A DNA stretch of 64,000 nt from Mytilus edulis (taxonomy: Eukaryota; Mollusca; Bivalvia; Mytilida; Mytilidae): contig NC_092350.1 of the NCBI RefSeq assembly GCF_963676685.1, positions 40,953,373 to 41,017,372 of the forward strand, in the 5' to 3' direction. Position numbers and translations under genes: made by a program. Shown here in pieces: positions 23,208 through 34,879 of the stretch. Within the stretch, counting starts at the first letter, position 1; every line of letters begins with the position of its first letter. The notes below the pieces were generated by a model. That model saw only the letters and a list, made by a program, of their open reading frames with translations, had not been told where the DNA came from and did no database searches.

Positions 23208-23333
23208 TTACATAAAGTTCCAGAGTAACACATAATTTTCCCAAATGTTTTTGTATGGTATGTCGAGCACACTAACTTAATAATTATAACTTTGCATTTC
23301 TTAAAACAAATAACGATACTGTAGAATATGAAA

Positions 23334-26300
23334 CTAAACTCGTATCATCATTTTTGAATGTTTTAGATCATAGTATTCCCCGCCAAATGCTTCCCAAGCT
23401 AAATAAGTTCCATGGAGGTTTACTTGGTAACAAGTCATGTACCACCAACCACCACTGTATTGTTGAGCACAACTTTGTATACTTGGATCAGTTACAAGGT
23501 CATTATCAAAATCTCTTGTGGAAAATTTCATATCATTATGGTAATAGAAGCTATCTCCTGCAAAATATAATTAAAATCAGTTTTAAAATCTTTTTATTTG
23601 CAGAATACTTTGTTTTGTTATTTTCATAATATATATTTCTATAATGGTAAGCTCTGTTTTACATTCGATGGGCACATGAACAGATGAAAGTTATCCAAAA
23701 TGGTGCTGCTACTTATTTTATCTTCTTTCTTGTTGAAAACATCATAGTATACATTAGATGTGCACATCTAAGTTAAAAAAAATACATGGATTATTTTCAC
23801 ACTATAAAATTCTGAATGAACGTAGATTTATATTGTCAAGATAATAAATACATGGAGCTCAATGATACATTTCATTATTCTTCAAAAACCGTTTAAATAG
23901 GGAGCACTTATATGCACTCAAATGTGTATAGATCCATTTTTTGTGTATAAATACCCTTCCAAAGCACCTGAGATAACCCCCAGTTTTTGGTGGGGTTCCT
24001 GTTGCTTAGTCTTTATTTTAAATATTGTGTTTTGTGTACTATTGTTTGTTTGTTTGTTTTATTGTGGTTTTTTTTCATTTCTAGCCATGATTTTTTTTAT
24101 CTATATGCGTTTGAATGTCCCTCTGATATCTTCCGTCTCTCTGAAATTTAATGAATTCAAATGAACAATACCTGCAGTTCCACTATAACCATCAATAGAC
24201 AATTTGTATTGTGTATCTTCATCTCCAACTATGAAAATCTTGTAAACTGCATATCTTGTTTCTCCATTCCAGTCCACTAGATCTACTCGTAATTGGTAAT
24301 TCCTCTTTGATGTCAGCATATGCAAGTTATCATTACCTATAAACAATAAGCAAAGTAGGACATATAGAATTAGAAAGAAAGTAGCATTGTTTGATTGATA
24401 GTTGTTACCTTATAAAAGCGAAAAACGGTCTAGTAATAGATTAACATAGTCGTATTTGGCACAAAGGTTTGGAATTTTAGGTCATCGATGCTCTTTAACT
24501 TTGTTCTTGTTTGGCTTCATAACTTTTTTGATCTGAGCGTCACTTATGAGTCTTATGTAGACGAAACGCACGTCTGGCGTATTAAAGGTGCACATGGCAT
24601 CTAAATTATAATCTTGGTACCTTTAATTTGATAACTATCTAGTAGCCAGATACAAAAAAATCCGACACATGAATATTTCATGCACAATGATTAACTTTAG
24701 ATATATGTTAATATTCGAAACAAAGCAGGCAGATGTGTTCTGATAAGGTAAAATAAAAGTCTCTCAGGTTTAGCGTTGAAATTAAATTAATATCGTTCCG
24801 TTCTGATCCTCAACTGTTTTTTCTCACGACGGTGGTATATATATTTATTTATATATATATAACTTTTTATTCAAAAAAAAGTTGGACTTTTTTAAATATG
24901 AGGATGATAACATTAACAATACCATTTTTTAATACACCAGCTGCGCATTTCAACAATTAATGTCTCTGCGATGACATTGGAAATCATGTGTTCAACTTAT
25001 CAATAACATTTAATTGCAAGTGCTGTATTTTATACGAAGTTTGTCTCTTAATAGAAGATTAAATAACAGTTTCGGTCAGACGAACTTCAAAACTTCGAAT
25101 TAACCAAGTGGGTGCAAATCTTATGATGTGTTTGTGATATCCTCGCGACTAAACATTTAGCAGTGACCTCATCATAGTTGCGCAGGTGATATACAAGGTT
25201 TCCAACATTAAAACATAACTTCAAATTGTTTTTTTTCTTGACTTTAATATTTTTACGTTTGATTACTTTTAGTCAATATAGGATTGGATATCATTGCTGA
25301 GTAATTTTCAGTCCTAAATCGTGATTAAACAGTTCTGCAATTTGTGTTTGTTCATAGTTGGCTTGACGGGAACACATGTATCAATGCAATATGTGACAAC
25401 CAATACAGAGAGATAGATGTCTAATGACAAGATAACAAATTTGAAATCAAATACAGGTAATACATGTATCTTACCTATCCAGAAATCAGATGAAATAATA
25501 CCAAATCCATTTTTATATTGAGCCCAGTCTGTGTAAAACATTGTTGAGCTGGAGTTTCTATTCTGTATCACCTTCAATTGAATAGACCAATACATATCGG
25601 TTAAATAGTAATCAATGAAAACATATGTATGATGTATATCAAATAATGTTTATTATATGAACAAAAAAGTACAACCACAAAAAAAAAACGAACTCGGAGG
25701 AAAAATTAAAAGCAATATGCATTTTGACCTTTGTGAATTATTAATCTTCTTGTTTTGACAATGATTATAAAAAAAGGGAATAATAAAATAACCAACCGAA
25801 CTCCAAGGAAAATCAAAAACGGAAGGTCCCGATCAAAGGACAAATAAAAAAAATCAAATACACGAATAGACTTGGTACAGGCATACAATGATACTTTCAA
25901 ACTTAAGGTTTACGTAAACCTCTTTAAACTCAACGCGATTTAAACTATCCAAACATTGTTTGTTGTTTTCCTGTAATAACAATTTTCATATTAAAAGATA
26001 AACCATGAATTGAAAACAACCAAAATAGTACATGTAGTATATACTTTGCAATATGCTGGTAAGCAGACTTTGACAAAAACCTAGAAAGCACAATCCACGA
26101 AAATAAACGTTTCCTCCATTCTCGAAAATACATGTATTCACTTGTAGGTGTTAAATTCTTTTAATGACCTGCAGAGGGGGTTCGGATTCATGTCATTCAG
26201 CAAATATCTCATTGCCGTGTTTCCAATATTGCAATTTACCCGAAAGCAAAAAGAATAATGGCTGACATAGAAGCTTAAATAAATCTGAATTCAAATATAT

Positions 26301-29300
26301 CAACAATCAATAGAAAAAACCCATAAAACTATAGGTGTGAACACGAAATAAAGCAAAAGTGATTTAATCTTTACGTTTCTGTTTTTATTATTATGATTTT
26401 CAAATTTTAAGATTCAACTATCATCTAAATCAGTATTTGATGGGTTTAATCAATAATATCATATCAGTACCGAACCACTTACAATAGGGAATTCTAAATC
26501 CCTGGAGACTTAATGTCACCAAAATAAGGAAGCAAAATACAATTGATTCAGGTAATTTCACCATTTGAATGTGTCTCAGGTGTTATTGTCAAAGCATAAA
26601 TCTTTCAAGCAGAAAGGAGTAGGTCCGGTAAGGGCCGATTTTGGCCTCAAATTTCAGGCTCATCTGACGAAAGATTTTGGACACTTTTCAAACACTTATT
26701 AATAAGTGTCTATTTCAATTGATTCAATTATTGTATGTGAAAGATTTTAACTGAATTAGTCATTGAAAACGCTCCGATTAAAGCTTAAATATGAAAAATC
26801 TATCAAATATGCCAAAAAATGTCACTTTTCAGATGGGTTTTGTCAAAAGCGAAAGTGGCCGCATTCGTGTTCATCCTCAACCTTTATATATGTTATGTAT
26901 TATCATCAAATACAACTTACAATTCAATATTATGAATGAACACGAATGCGGCCACTTTCCTTTAAGACGGAAACCGTCTTAAATTTAACTAAAATGCTAA
27001 AATTGTGAAGATTTCGGTAATTTAGCATGACTTAATGATGCTAGTACCCGATAAATGTGCATTGTTTTGTCGAAAATAGCTCATATTTATGTAGCAGAAG
27101 AATTCTTCTTTCCAGTAAATAGCTCAAAGATTACATTTTCACAGTTTTGTAAAACTGATATATGTTGGGGGCAAAAAGGGGTCTAACTGAACCTACTCCT
27201 TTAAACAAAAACCAATCAGTCTGACTACCAGGAAAACAGTTTGTAGTGAAACAATGGTATTTTAAGCTACATTTCATTTCATGTTATTTGTTCAGAAGGT
27301 ATTAACATACCAATGATTGGATTGTGTGTTTACGATGACGTCATCAAAACAAGGAAGGAATGCAAAAGACAATTGATTCAGGCAATTTCACCATTCGAAT
27401 GTGTCACACATATGACTGTCAAAGTATAAATCTTTCAAGCAGAAATAAAAAAAAAACCAATCAGTCTGACTACCAGGATAAAAAGTTTGTAGTGAAACAA
27501 TGGTACTTTAAGCTACATTTTTTCATATAATTTGTTCTAATGGTATTAACATACCAATGATTGGATTATGTGTTTACGATGACGTCATCAAAACAAGGGA
27601 GGAATGCAAAAGACAATTGATTCAGGCAATTTCATCATTTGAATGTGTCACATATATGACTGTCAAAGTATAAATCTTTCAAGCAGAAATAAAAAAAAAA
27701 AACAATTAGTCTGACTACCAGGATAAAAAGTTTGTAGTGAAAAAATGGTATTTTAAGCTACATTTCAATTCATGTAATTTGTTCAAAGGTACATACCGTG
27801 ATGGGATCGGTTGTCCACGATGACATATTATTTTTTTAAGGTATGACAATAAACGTTTAAATAAAGAACATATTGCCCTTCCATTGATGAATAAAGATTG
27901 AATTAAAAAATATTGATTTCATCAACAATAAATTATAACCTTTAAGTAAGTATTTTGTAAAAAAATATTCAAACTGATGAACAATAGTCACTTGACTAAA
28001 TAAAAGTGTAAATACTGTCAAGAACCTATCTAGAATCAATTGTAATGTTAAAGGAAATATTAATCAAGACAAAGATGAGTGTGCCATTATGAAAAACCTG
28101 ATGCCACCTCCGGTTTAAACCTAATGGGACTTGGTTCTGTTGAATGATGAAATGTGTATATGCGCCTTTACTTTAATGCCTTCATATCCGTTGTTTTTGC
28201 CTTAAATATTTTGTCATCTCGATTCTCTTGTGTTACCCTCTCAGCATTGGAGAATCAACAGCTTTTAATTACAACACTGAAATTATCATAATTTGTTGCT
28301 TCAGACTCGCGTAACTTGTTACCTCTTATAAGACTCACCAATCATTTGAAAGGAAAAATCAAATAGGAAGTTGAAGACATTTAAACTATAAAGCTAAAGA
28401 TGTATTTTGCCTGGACTAAGAAAAAGACTTCTGGAACACAAAAGTGTTTGATACATATATACAGGTAAACGAAAGAAATATTAAGGACAGTACATGATGT
28501 TAGAACAGTCAATTGCATGTGCAGCGGGAAAAAAATGAAAGGATACTAAATCGTTAACATGATATCACATGCAATATTGAGAAACAACAACTTTATTAAA
28601 AGTTAACGATTAACTACGTCTATTTAATAATGTGTAATTTCTCTGATAATGTTTTAATCAATAATCAATTATGATGATAATGATCTTACAGTCCAACCTC
28701 CTGTATCCGTGTTCATATCACACTGTACTTCGAGTGCACCTATACCTTCGGGGTAAATTGTAAATTCACCGCTTATTGTTGACCAACATTTTAAAATGTC
28801 ACTACAGTCGAAAGGAATATCTGTAAAATTTTCTGAAATTGAAAATACATGTACGTGTGTAATGAAATATCTAAACAAAAAGATATGTTTGTTGGTTTTT
28901 TTTTATAGAAAAAACAGTCCTTGGTGTCAACAGGGCTTGTTTATTATTATTCACATGTATAAACTCGGGGTATAACCGCCGTACGGTTAATTCTAGACAT
29001 TGATTCATATCGGAGCAATGTCAAAATACTGTCCTTCGAAGACGAGAAACAGTAAAAATAAAATAAGACAACTCGCATATGCAATGCACAAAGAAGAAAG
29101 TTTGGCTTTTTTTTGTGTACATTATTTATAATATTACATGAACAACAAATATGCATTCTATGCAGCAAAAAGAATTTCAAAGCTCACGACCATTTTTAGT
29201 TTTTGATTACGTCTACCATATTATATCTTTGTAAATAAATTGTTGAATCCAGATTGTTTTGCACAAAGTCTCTGTTTCTCTCTATTTATTATTAACTGAT

Positions 29301-31137
29301 GAATATATGAGATACATCAGATAAAAATTTACCGTATGCAAATGAGTATCAATACAATTAACCGTTTGTCGGGTTGATAATTGGTTATGCGTAATCTGTA
29401 ATAAGTTTGAACTGATATAAGAACCCCACAAAAAGATCAAAACTCATCTTTTATTTCGTATTTGAATGTTCCTATATCAGTAAAAGTTTCACACATTTAC
29501 ACGTATATGTGTATTTGCATATGGTCGATAGCGATCCGCCGTAGCTTATGTAAAACTTCAACAAAATACAAACTCTTTGAATTTTAGTTATACACATGAA
29601 GATATTTAACGAATGGTATCCGTAATAACCTACTGTACCGTTTGTTGTCTTTACATATATGTCTTTTATATGTACAGTTCGTTGCTAATTCTTCTACTAT
29701 TGGGTGCGCGTTTTGAATTTTCAAAATAAATTGATATGATAAAAATGTATATACATAATGCGTGACTAATATGTCTGAGCGTCACTAATGAGTCTTATGT
29801 AGACGAAACGCGCGTCTGGCGTATTAAATTATAATCCTGGAACATTTGATAACTATTGTAAAGCTTATGAAAGTGACATACTTTAAATTTTCATTAAAGA
29901 TCCACCAACATGATAATAACGTGTAATTAACTGACTTATTAGTCGAGATGTTTTGTACCATAATTGTAATTTGGGCAACATTGAACCATTTATAATTAAA
30001 TTTTCTATCTAAGAATCTTTTAAAACAACAAACGACAAGCACTTAATAACAGGCTCCTGACCTGGGACAGGCATATGCATACAGAATATGGCGGGGTTCA
30101 GCATGTTAGCGGGATCCCAACCCTCCCCTAACCTGGGACAGTGGAGTAACATTACAACATAAAAACGAACTATAAAAATCAGTTGCAAAAGGCTTAACTC
30201 ATCAGATGGATACAAATAGAAATACTACACAGAGTGGACGTGGCCGGATACTTGTATATCCCAACAACAACAAAAACACGAAGTACAGATCTGAGAGTAC
30301 TCTCAGTTACTGGCAGCTAGTTCAAAGCCACTAGCAACTTATAAAAAAATTAATGCATCTAAGACTACATCTAACTAGTCTATATAATAATATAGTAAAT
30401 TTTTGTTCCAGTGATATAATAACGTTTCGAAAAATGCATTTATTGCAGAAGTTTGATTGCAGCTGTATCCATTTATTAATGATTGGTATTTAACAATAAC
30501 ACTAACACATCTTTTGCAGCATTATTAAATAGTATTTTGCTTTCAGAAGCAATGAATAATTTGCATGTTTTTCCTATGATTTAGGTAATCATGAATATTT
30601 GTTCATACAATAAAATGCAAATTGACTTTCTAATTCAATCTTTATGTAACAATGTTACGGTCAACGTTAATAAGGAGGAACCCGTCATTTTGAATTTAAG
30701 GAATCAGCAAATGTTCGATTTCTTCAATATTGTCGAAATTTAACAACACCTACCTCGAAATCACCGTTTCGATAATAATACTTGCATGGTTCATAATAGA
30801 CTATATAAACTGAAATCTAATTTCTCTTAGAATTACAAAAACAAATGTATACAAACAAACCTTTGTTTTCTCTGACCATTACAACAGATTCTTCAGACGA
30901 TTTCGTTTGAACATTGCAGCAACCAGATGTATCAGTAACACACACTTTTGTACTTTCGTTATAACTGCAAACGCAACAAGATTTACTTTTTAAACATTCA
31001 GCAGCACATCGCTGTAAAGAACTTTCTTCTGTCGAAATCATAGACAACGATGTTGTTATTTTTTTGTTTTTATGAATCAGAAATTGTCCTGTTTGAAGAT
31101 CAGAGTTTATTAAATGTATATGTAAAAGTAATACCAT
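23334..31137 (-). CDS. Secreted PAN + fibrinogen C-terminal domain protein (fibrinogen-related protein, FREP)
   Basis: Five exons on minus with matching phases: A 31137-30861, B 28832-28690, C 25571-25475, D 24336-24172, E 23557-23334, giving about 301 residues with no break. Exon A has a hydrophobic leader (MVLLLHIHLINS; an in-frame ATG at 31233 would lengthen it) and a PAN/apple-like domain rich in Cys (RCAAECLKSKSCCVCSYN ... SGCC). Exons B-E form a whole fibrinogen domain: FDCSDILKC, CDMNTDTGGWT, VIQNR, DWAQYKNGFG, DFWIGNDNLHMLT, the calcium-loop-like DFDND, and CAQQYSGGWWYMTC ... VNLHGTYL. FREPs and ficolin-like lectins bind glycans on microbes, and mussels carry large FREP families. The ligand is unknown. 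Introns carry many repeats. Close relatives of exon A exist (19.5 kb). Confidence 0.88.
23935..24150 (+). repeat. Dispersed mussel repeat R4 in the last FREP intron
   Basis: GCACCTGAGATAACCCC, TTTTTGGTGGGGTTCC and TGTCCCTCTGATATCTTCC match 35080-35320. It ends only about 20 bp from the donor of FREP exon D, so the repeat abuts the splice site. Confidence 0.6.
24425..24640 (+). mobile_element. Retrozyme-like repeat, 5'-truncated (FREP intron, antisense)
   Basis: The 3' half of the monomer (GTCGTATTTGGCAC ... CTTTGTTCTTGTTTGGCTTC) runs into a hammerhead motif and then the next-monomer start with TAATCTTGGTACCTTT. It lies between FREP exons C and D, opposite to the gene. Confidence 0.65.
24537..24580 (+). 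ncRNA. Degenerate type-I hammerhead ribozyme
   Basis: Stem I GCGTCA (24537-24542) pairs with TGGCGT (24575-24580). Stem II GTCT (24550-24553) pairs with AGAC (24559-24562). GAAA is at 24563-24566, stem III is very short, and the cleavage site is after C24574. The core reads CTTATGA (G5 to T), so it is predicted inactive. Confidence 0.75.
24830..24870. repeat. AT-rich microsatellite
   Basis: Runs of TATATATA with TTTA interruptions. Confidence 0.8.
25640..25900 (-). repeat. Dispersed mussel repeat R2 (FREP intron)
   Basis: Reverse-complement R2 words: GAACTCCAAGGAAAATCAAA, GGAAGGTCCCGATCAAA and GACTTGGTACAGGCAT. Confidence 0.65.
26613..27202. mobile_element. 590-bp MITE with inverted ends AAAGGAGTAGGT...
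   Basis: The left end AAAGGAGTAGGTCCGGTAAG and right end (reverse complement) AAAGGAGTAGGTTCAGTTAG are similar over about 24 bp. Comparison with the neighbouring tandem units shows the element sits after TTTCAAGCAG, where they read on into an A run. The superfamily is not clear. The target duplication cannot be read because of the A run. Confidence 0.65.
26851..26959. repeat. Perfect 24-bp inverted repeat inside the MITE
   Basis: Arms 26851-26874 (GAAAGTGGCCGCATTCGTGT...) and 26936-26959 are perfect inverted copies separated by 61 bp. They could form a strong hairpin or cruciform. Confidence 0.8.
29740..29860 (+). mobile_element. Retrozyme-like repeat fragment (FREP intron 1, antisense)
   Basis: Only the hammerhead and the following monomer start (AAATTATAATCCTGGAAC) are kept. 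Confidence 0.6.
29779..29822 (+). ncRNA. Degenerate type-I hammerhead ribozyme
   Basis: Stem I GCGTCA/TGGCGT, stem II GTCT/AGAC, GAAA (29805-29808) and the cleavage site after C29816 are all kept. The core is CTAATGA (G5 to A). It is otherwise the best preserved hammerhead in the window and is predicted inactive. Confidence 0.75.
30015..30235. repeat. Dispersed mussel repeat R5
   Basis: ACAGGCTCCTGACCTGGGAC, TACAGAATATGGCGGGG and AACTCATCAGATGGATAC are shared with 43310-43540. Confidence 0.6.
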
Positions 31138-31239
31138 ACAAAGAACTTTCCTGCTTGTCTTTCCTAACTGATAAAAATGTTCTCCCCTGCTTGACCATAG
31201 ACGACCGTCCATCATAAAATTATCCGATTGCAATACTTA

Positions 31240-31560
31240 GTAGTAGATCAATTTCAGAATTTGTTTTCATTTACTTAATTATTGACTAATTTAAATCGAT
31301 TGTAATGGTTATTATATTTTAGTATTTAAATTATTCATTCTAATTGAGCTATTCAAATTGTGCTAAAAACATAATTCAAAAGATTTTAATCAATGAGAAA
31401 CGAACAGCATCGTTTGTTGCTTTGTTCAAAGTATTCAATGATAGTGCAATCCATTATGTTTTTATATGACATATAGATTATGTCTTGACGTTTGTATACT
31501 AACTATAAAATGTAGCAATAATTGCAAATTAGATAACTATTCACCAGAGACCAAATGAAT
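31240..31560. other. Region upstream of the FREP gene
   Basis: AT-rich and without a frame. It should hold the FREP promoter. I cannot place a TATA box or start site with confidence. Confidence 0.35.
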
Positions 31561-31860
31561 TAAAAATAAAAATAAAAAAAATTACCGAACTCCGAGAAAA
31601 ACTATATACGGAAAGTCCCTTATATGGCAAATTAAAAAAAAAGAAGCCAAAACACATCAAACGAACGAATAAAAACTGTCATACATTTTAACTCATCAGA
31701 TGGATACAAATATGAACCTGGTATTATTGCTAGCATAACCTCTTACTCGTACGACAGTTGCAGTATAATTCCATTATATTGACAACGATGTGTGAACAAA
31801 ACAAACAGACATAATAGGTAAAAATGTCAAAAATAGGGATACAGTACTCAATATGGTATT
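31560..31860 (-). repeat. Dispersed mussel repeat R2
   Basis: Reverse-complement R2 words: CCGAACTCCGAGAAAA, GGAAAGTCCCTTAT, CTCTTACTCGTACGACAGTT and AACAAAACAAACAGACATAA. Confidence 0.6.
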
Positions 31861-31929
31861 GTCATACTAATCGCTATAAATACAACCACAAATATCAACA
31901 AAGAAAAACAAAAAGGCAGGTTCATCGCA

Positions 31930-32260
31930 CAATATTTTCTTAAAATGTCATGTAACAAGTCAGGAATGTGGAAGTTGTTATCACATTGTTCGTTCCTATG
32001 TACGTTGGGGTTGTTTTTTTGTTGCACTTCAATGTTCCCGTTGTTCCTTTGTTGTATAGTTGATGTCTTCCCTCGGTTTGAGTTTGAATCTCAGAATTGT
32101 TTTAATTTAATCAATCGATTTATGAGTTTAGAACAGCGGTGTACTACTGTTGTTTCATTTACCATGGCACAGTGCAATAACACAATGACGGAATGTATCA
32201 GTATCGAGCCACGTCAGATGGGTATTTCCAAAAGTACACTCAACTGTAAAAAGTAATAAT
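31930..32260 (+). repeat. Mussel repeat fragments
   Basis: AACAAGTCAGGAATGTGG (R2-like) is followed by TTTCCCTCGG-type words (CTTCCCTCGGTTTGAGTTTG) and AACAGCGGTGTACTACTG, pieces common to mussel dispersed repeats. The 103-codon frame here is not gene-like. Confidence 0.4.
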
Positions 32261-33089
32261 ATACAAAGATAAATAAAGGATTACTATTACACTTCATTAG
32301 AACAATAAACAACGTCAGTACTTAGATTCTATATTTCGTGTATTATTTATGATATTGATACAGATCCAACAAAAGTCTGAGAAAAGTGGAGTAACTCTGA
32401 CAGTTTGAATATTAGGAAATAAACATGTACTTTGTAGATTTAGATTACTCAACACTGAACAAAAAAAGATAACTTTAATTACATTTTAAAATAAAAACAA
32501 CCAAGTATTACTGAAAGCTTGTATATTATTTTGAAATGGTTCTTATTTAGTTATAAGTTATTTCAAACAAAATAAGATTTATTAAGATTGTTTAGTGATG
32601 ATTAAACTAATTGAGAAAAAAAAATTGCACAATTGAATCTGCATCATTACATTGTGTTCAGAAAACAAGAATACTTCTTGTTGTCTTTATACTGTTTATA
32701 CTGTTTTATCTAATAGAACATAATTTTTTGTCCCTATTTTTTTCATTGAAACAAGATTCATTCTCAATAAAAATAGTACTGATGAATATAGCTTTTATTG
32801 AATTACATTCTTCTTTTGGACTTTAGAGATATCTATACACATATTTGAATGGGTTCTTTAGAAATATTATCAGATTAGTTAACTATCAAGGTCTATGTCA
32901 CAATTAAAAGTGAAGAGCTGAATCTAATTTTCTTAAGTAAAAAAATGCATCATATACTGTATTCATAATACACATTTCACAAATGAAAGTGAAATGAATA
33001 TCAGGACCATGTGGGCATTGAGTGTTACTTTTCATCTTTCTCGTCAAATTGTTGAGGTGTTGCTGTAATGTTGTAAATGTTATCATTTT
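32260..33089. other. Gene-free stretch
   Basis: AT-rich, with no recognised coding or repeat structure. Confidence 0.4.
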
Positions 33090-33720
33090 GAATTTAAGAG
33101 TATCAAAAGAGATGTCAATGCCAATGGTTATTATCTAACAAGTACATTACATATTTTTAAAGATAAAGAAAGAGTAAAACTACTATCATTGTATGGTCGA
33201 CATATAGATAATTCAAATAATCCTAATGTTTACCCTCTTATTATGTCAACAAGTATTATAGAAGATTTTGGAAATGAAAACTTTTTAATATGAGGTGCTT
33301 CTAATCTTGTATTGTATCCCCAAATAGACTATTGTAACAATCTACATATCAATAACACTTCTGAGGAGATAGAGTTTCAGTAAGCAGTGATCAATGGAAC
33401 TAGTAGATCCTTTTAGTGAACTTTTTTCAAGACTTACGCAAATATTCATACGAAAATAATCCCTGTACACAGGCAAGGTTGGATTTTTTTCTTTTTACCA
33501 TGTAAAGCAATTAACAAAATTGTAAAATCGAACATAGTTATCGCTTAGATCATTCTTTTGTAATTTTAGAGCTACAATTCAACCCATTAATAAGAGATAG
33601 AGGATTTTGGAAATTCGATAATTCCTAATTATATGAAAAAGAATATGTAAATAATGTAAAAGAGAAAATAAGCGATGTTAAGCAACACAATTGTAATTTT
33701 AAAATTCATAATGTAAATTT
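33090..33720 (+). pseudogene. LINE APE-endonuclease relic (Tx1/L1-like)
   Basis: Translated fragments match the endonuclease of the LINE at 1-2776 in order: SLYGRHIDNSNNPNVYPL, EDFGNENFLI-stop-GASNLVL (the GGDFNL motif, damaged) and, near 33530-33700, YRLDHSFVILELQFNPL followed by GFWKFDNS. In the better copy these correspond to VYGPN, GGDWNL, SDHS and GTWKFNNALLYD. Many stops and internal deletions. Opposite orientation to the LINE at the left edge. No RT part remains. Confidence 0.65.
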
Positions 33721-33959
33721 ACAAATAATTGTAAATTAACAATTATTTCTTGACACTTTATTGATTGAAATCAGGGAAAAGACTATTATTAGCGTGCCCA
33801 TTGTCTCAAAATTCCCCTAGTTATCGAGCTTAATTTAACGGATTACACATGGCTAAATGTTTTTGCAAATTAAAGGAAAATAATTATATTAATTATTATA
33901 TTATTAAATTAAATCATTATATCAAATCATGTTTGTCGTCGTAATTTCCCATATCAAAA

Positions 33960-34100
33960 CAGTTAAAAAGCCTAACAAGTTCAAAGTTGAAAAGCATCCA
34001 AATTCCAAAAAGTTATGCCAAATACGGCTTAGGGAATCTAATCCTGGGAGAAGAAAATTCTTTTTTTTTTTCGAAAAATTCAAAGTAACTCCCAGATGAA
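33960..34100 (-). mobile_element. Retrozyme-like repeat fragment without hammerhead
   Basis: Reverse complement of the monomer middle: ATTCCAAAAAGTTATGCCAA, ATACGGCTTAGGGAATCTA and GGGAGAAGAAAATTC. It breaks off before the hammerhead. Confidence 0.5.
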
Positions 34101-34554
34101 TGAATACGAACTGCTATTATAAAAATAAAAAAGACAAACAATACAAAACATGATGTTTTCGACCTAAACCCCCTCTTTGTGAAAGATAACAAAAATGTAT
34201 CACCGTTCTTGCTATAACTTATACTCCAGCAGAAACAACTGCAATAATTTCAAAGCTGAATTTGCAATAGGTGTTTGTTCGATAAACCACCGAAGCCAAT
34301 GACATATGTGTCAAGCTGGCAGCAATTTCTTTTGCGTGTGATTCTACGTAATGTATTTTTTTCCGCGGCTTTGCCCATTTATATCCTCAAAAATCCTCCA
34401 TTCATTGTTGCAGAGTAATAATGATTTTCGGCGGTCTTGTGAAAAATCAGTGAAGTCCAAGTTATTTATTTTCAAAATGTTCCTCCCCTCCTGCCTTTCT
34501 GAATAAATTGCTGTTTCCGTCACTGAAAGCTAATGGAAGGAAGTTATCAATAAA

Positions 34555-34865
34555 CTCATCATAGATACCAGGATTGAAATTTTGTATTAGCGCCAGACGC
34601 GGTTTCGTCTACATAGGACTCACCAGTGACGCTTAAATCAAATAGAGTTTGAAAACGAAGATGAAGAGCATTGACGACCAAAAATTCCTAAAAGTTTTGC
34701 TAAATACAGCTAACTCATTCTATTCCTGAGGAAGAAAATCCTTAGTATTTCAGAAATTTCAAGTTTTGTAAACAATTGATTTATAATTATTACCATGTCA
34801 ATGATAATTCACGTAAACACAGAAGTGCTGACTACTGGCTTGGTATCACCCTTGAGTAACAAAAA
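34555..34865 (-). mobile_element. Retrozyme-like repeat, nearly one full monomer
   Basis: On minus it runs from TGGTATCA and the AGTCAGCACTTCTGTGT words through CTATTCCTGAGG (plus-strand wording) to the hammerhead and the next-monomer start. It matches the 20786-21139 monomer over nearly its whole length. Confidence 0.65.
34590..34632 (-). ncRNA. Degenerate type-I hammerhead ribozyme
   Basis: On minus: stem I GCGTCA/TGGCGC, core CTGGTGA (A6 to G), stem II GTCC/AGAC with one mismatch, GAAA, and GTC cleavage before 34595. Predicted inactive. Confidence 0.7.
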
Positions 34866-34879
34866 AACTCCACTAATCT

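Larger units (their letters stand above)
26490..27800. repeat. 246-bp tandem repeat, about three units, in the FREP intron between exons B and C
   Basis: Units marked by ACCAATCAGTCTGACTACCA recur near 27211, 27457 and 27703 (the last slightly changed). Each carries GATGACGTCATCAAAACAAG (27337 and 27577) and ATAAATCTTTCAAGCAG. The leftmost unit is split by the MITE at 26613-27202, while the others keep the empty site. Confidence 0.75.

Noticed and set aside
27337..27596. TGACGTCA sites in the FREP intron as regulatory CREs
   Set aside because: They occur in each unit of the 246-bp tandem repeat, so recurrence reflects duplication. No independent sign of regulation.
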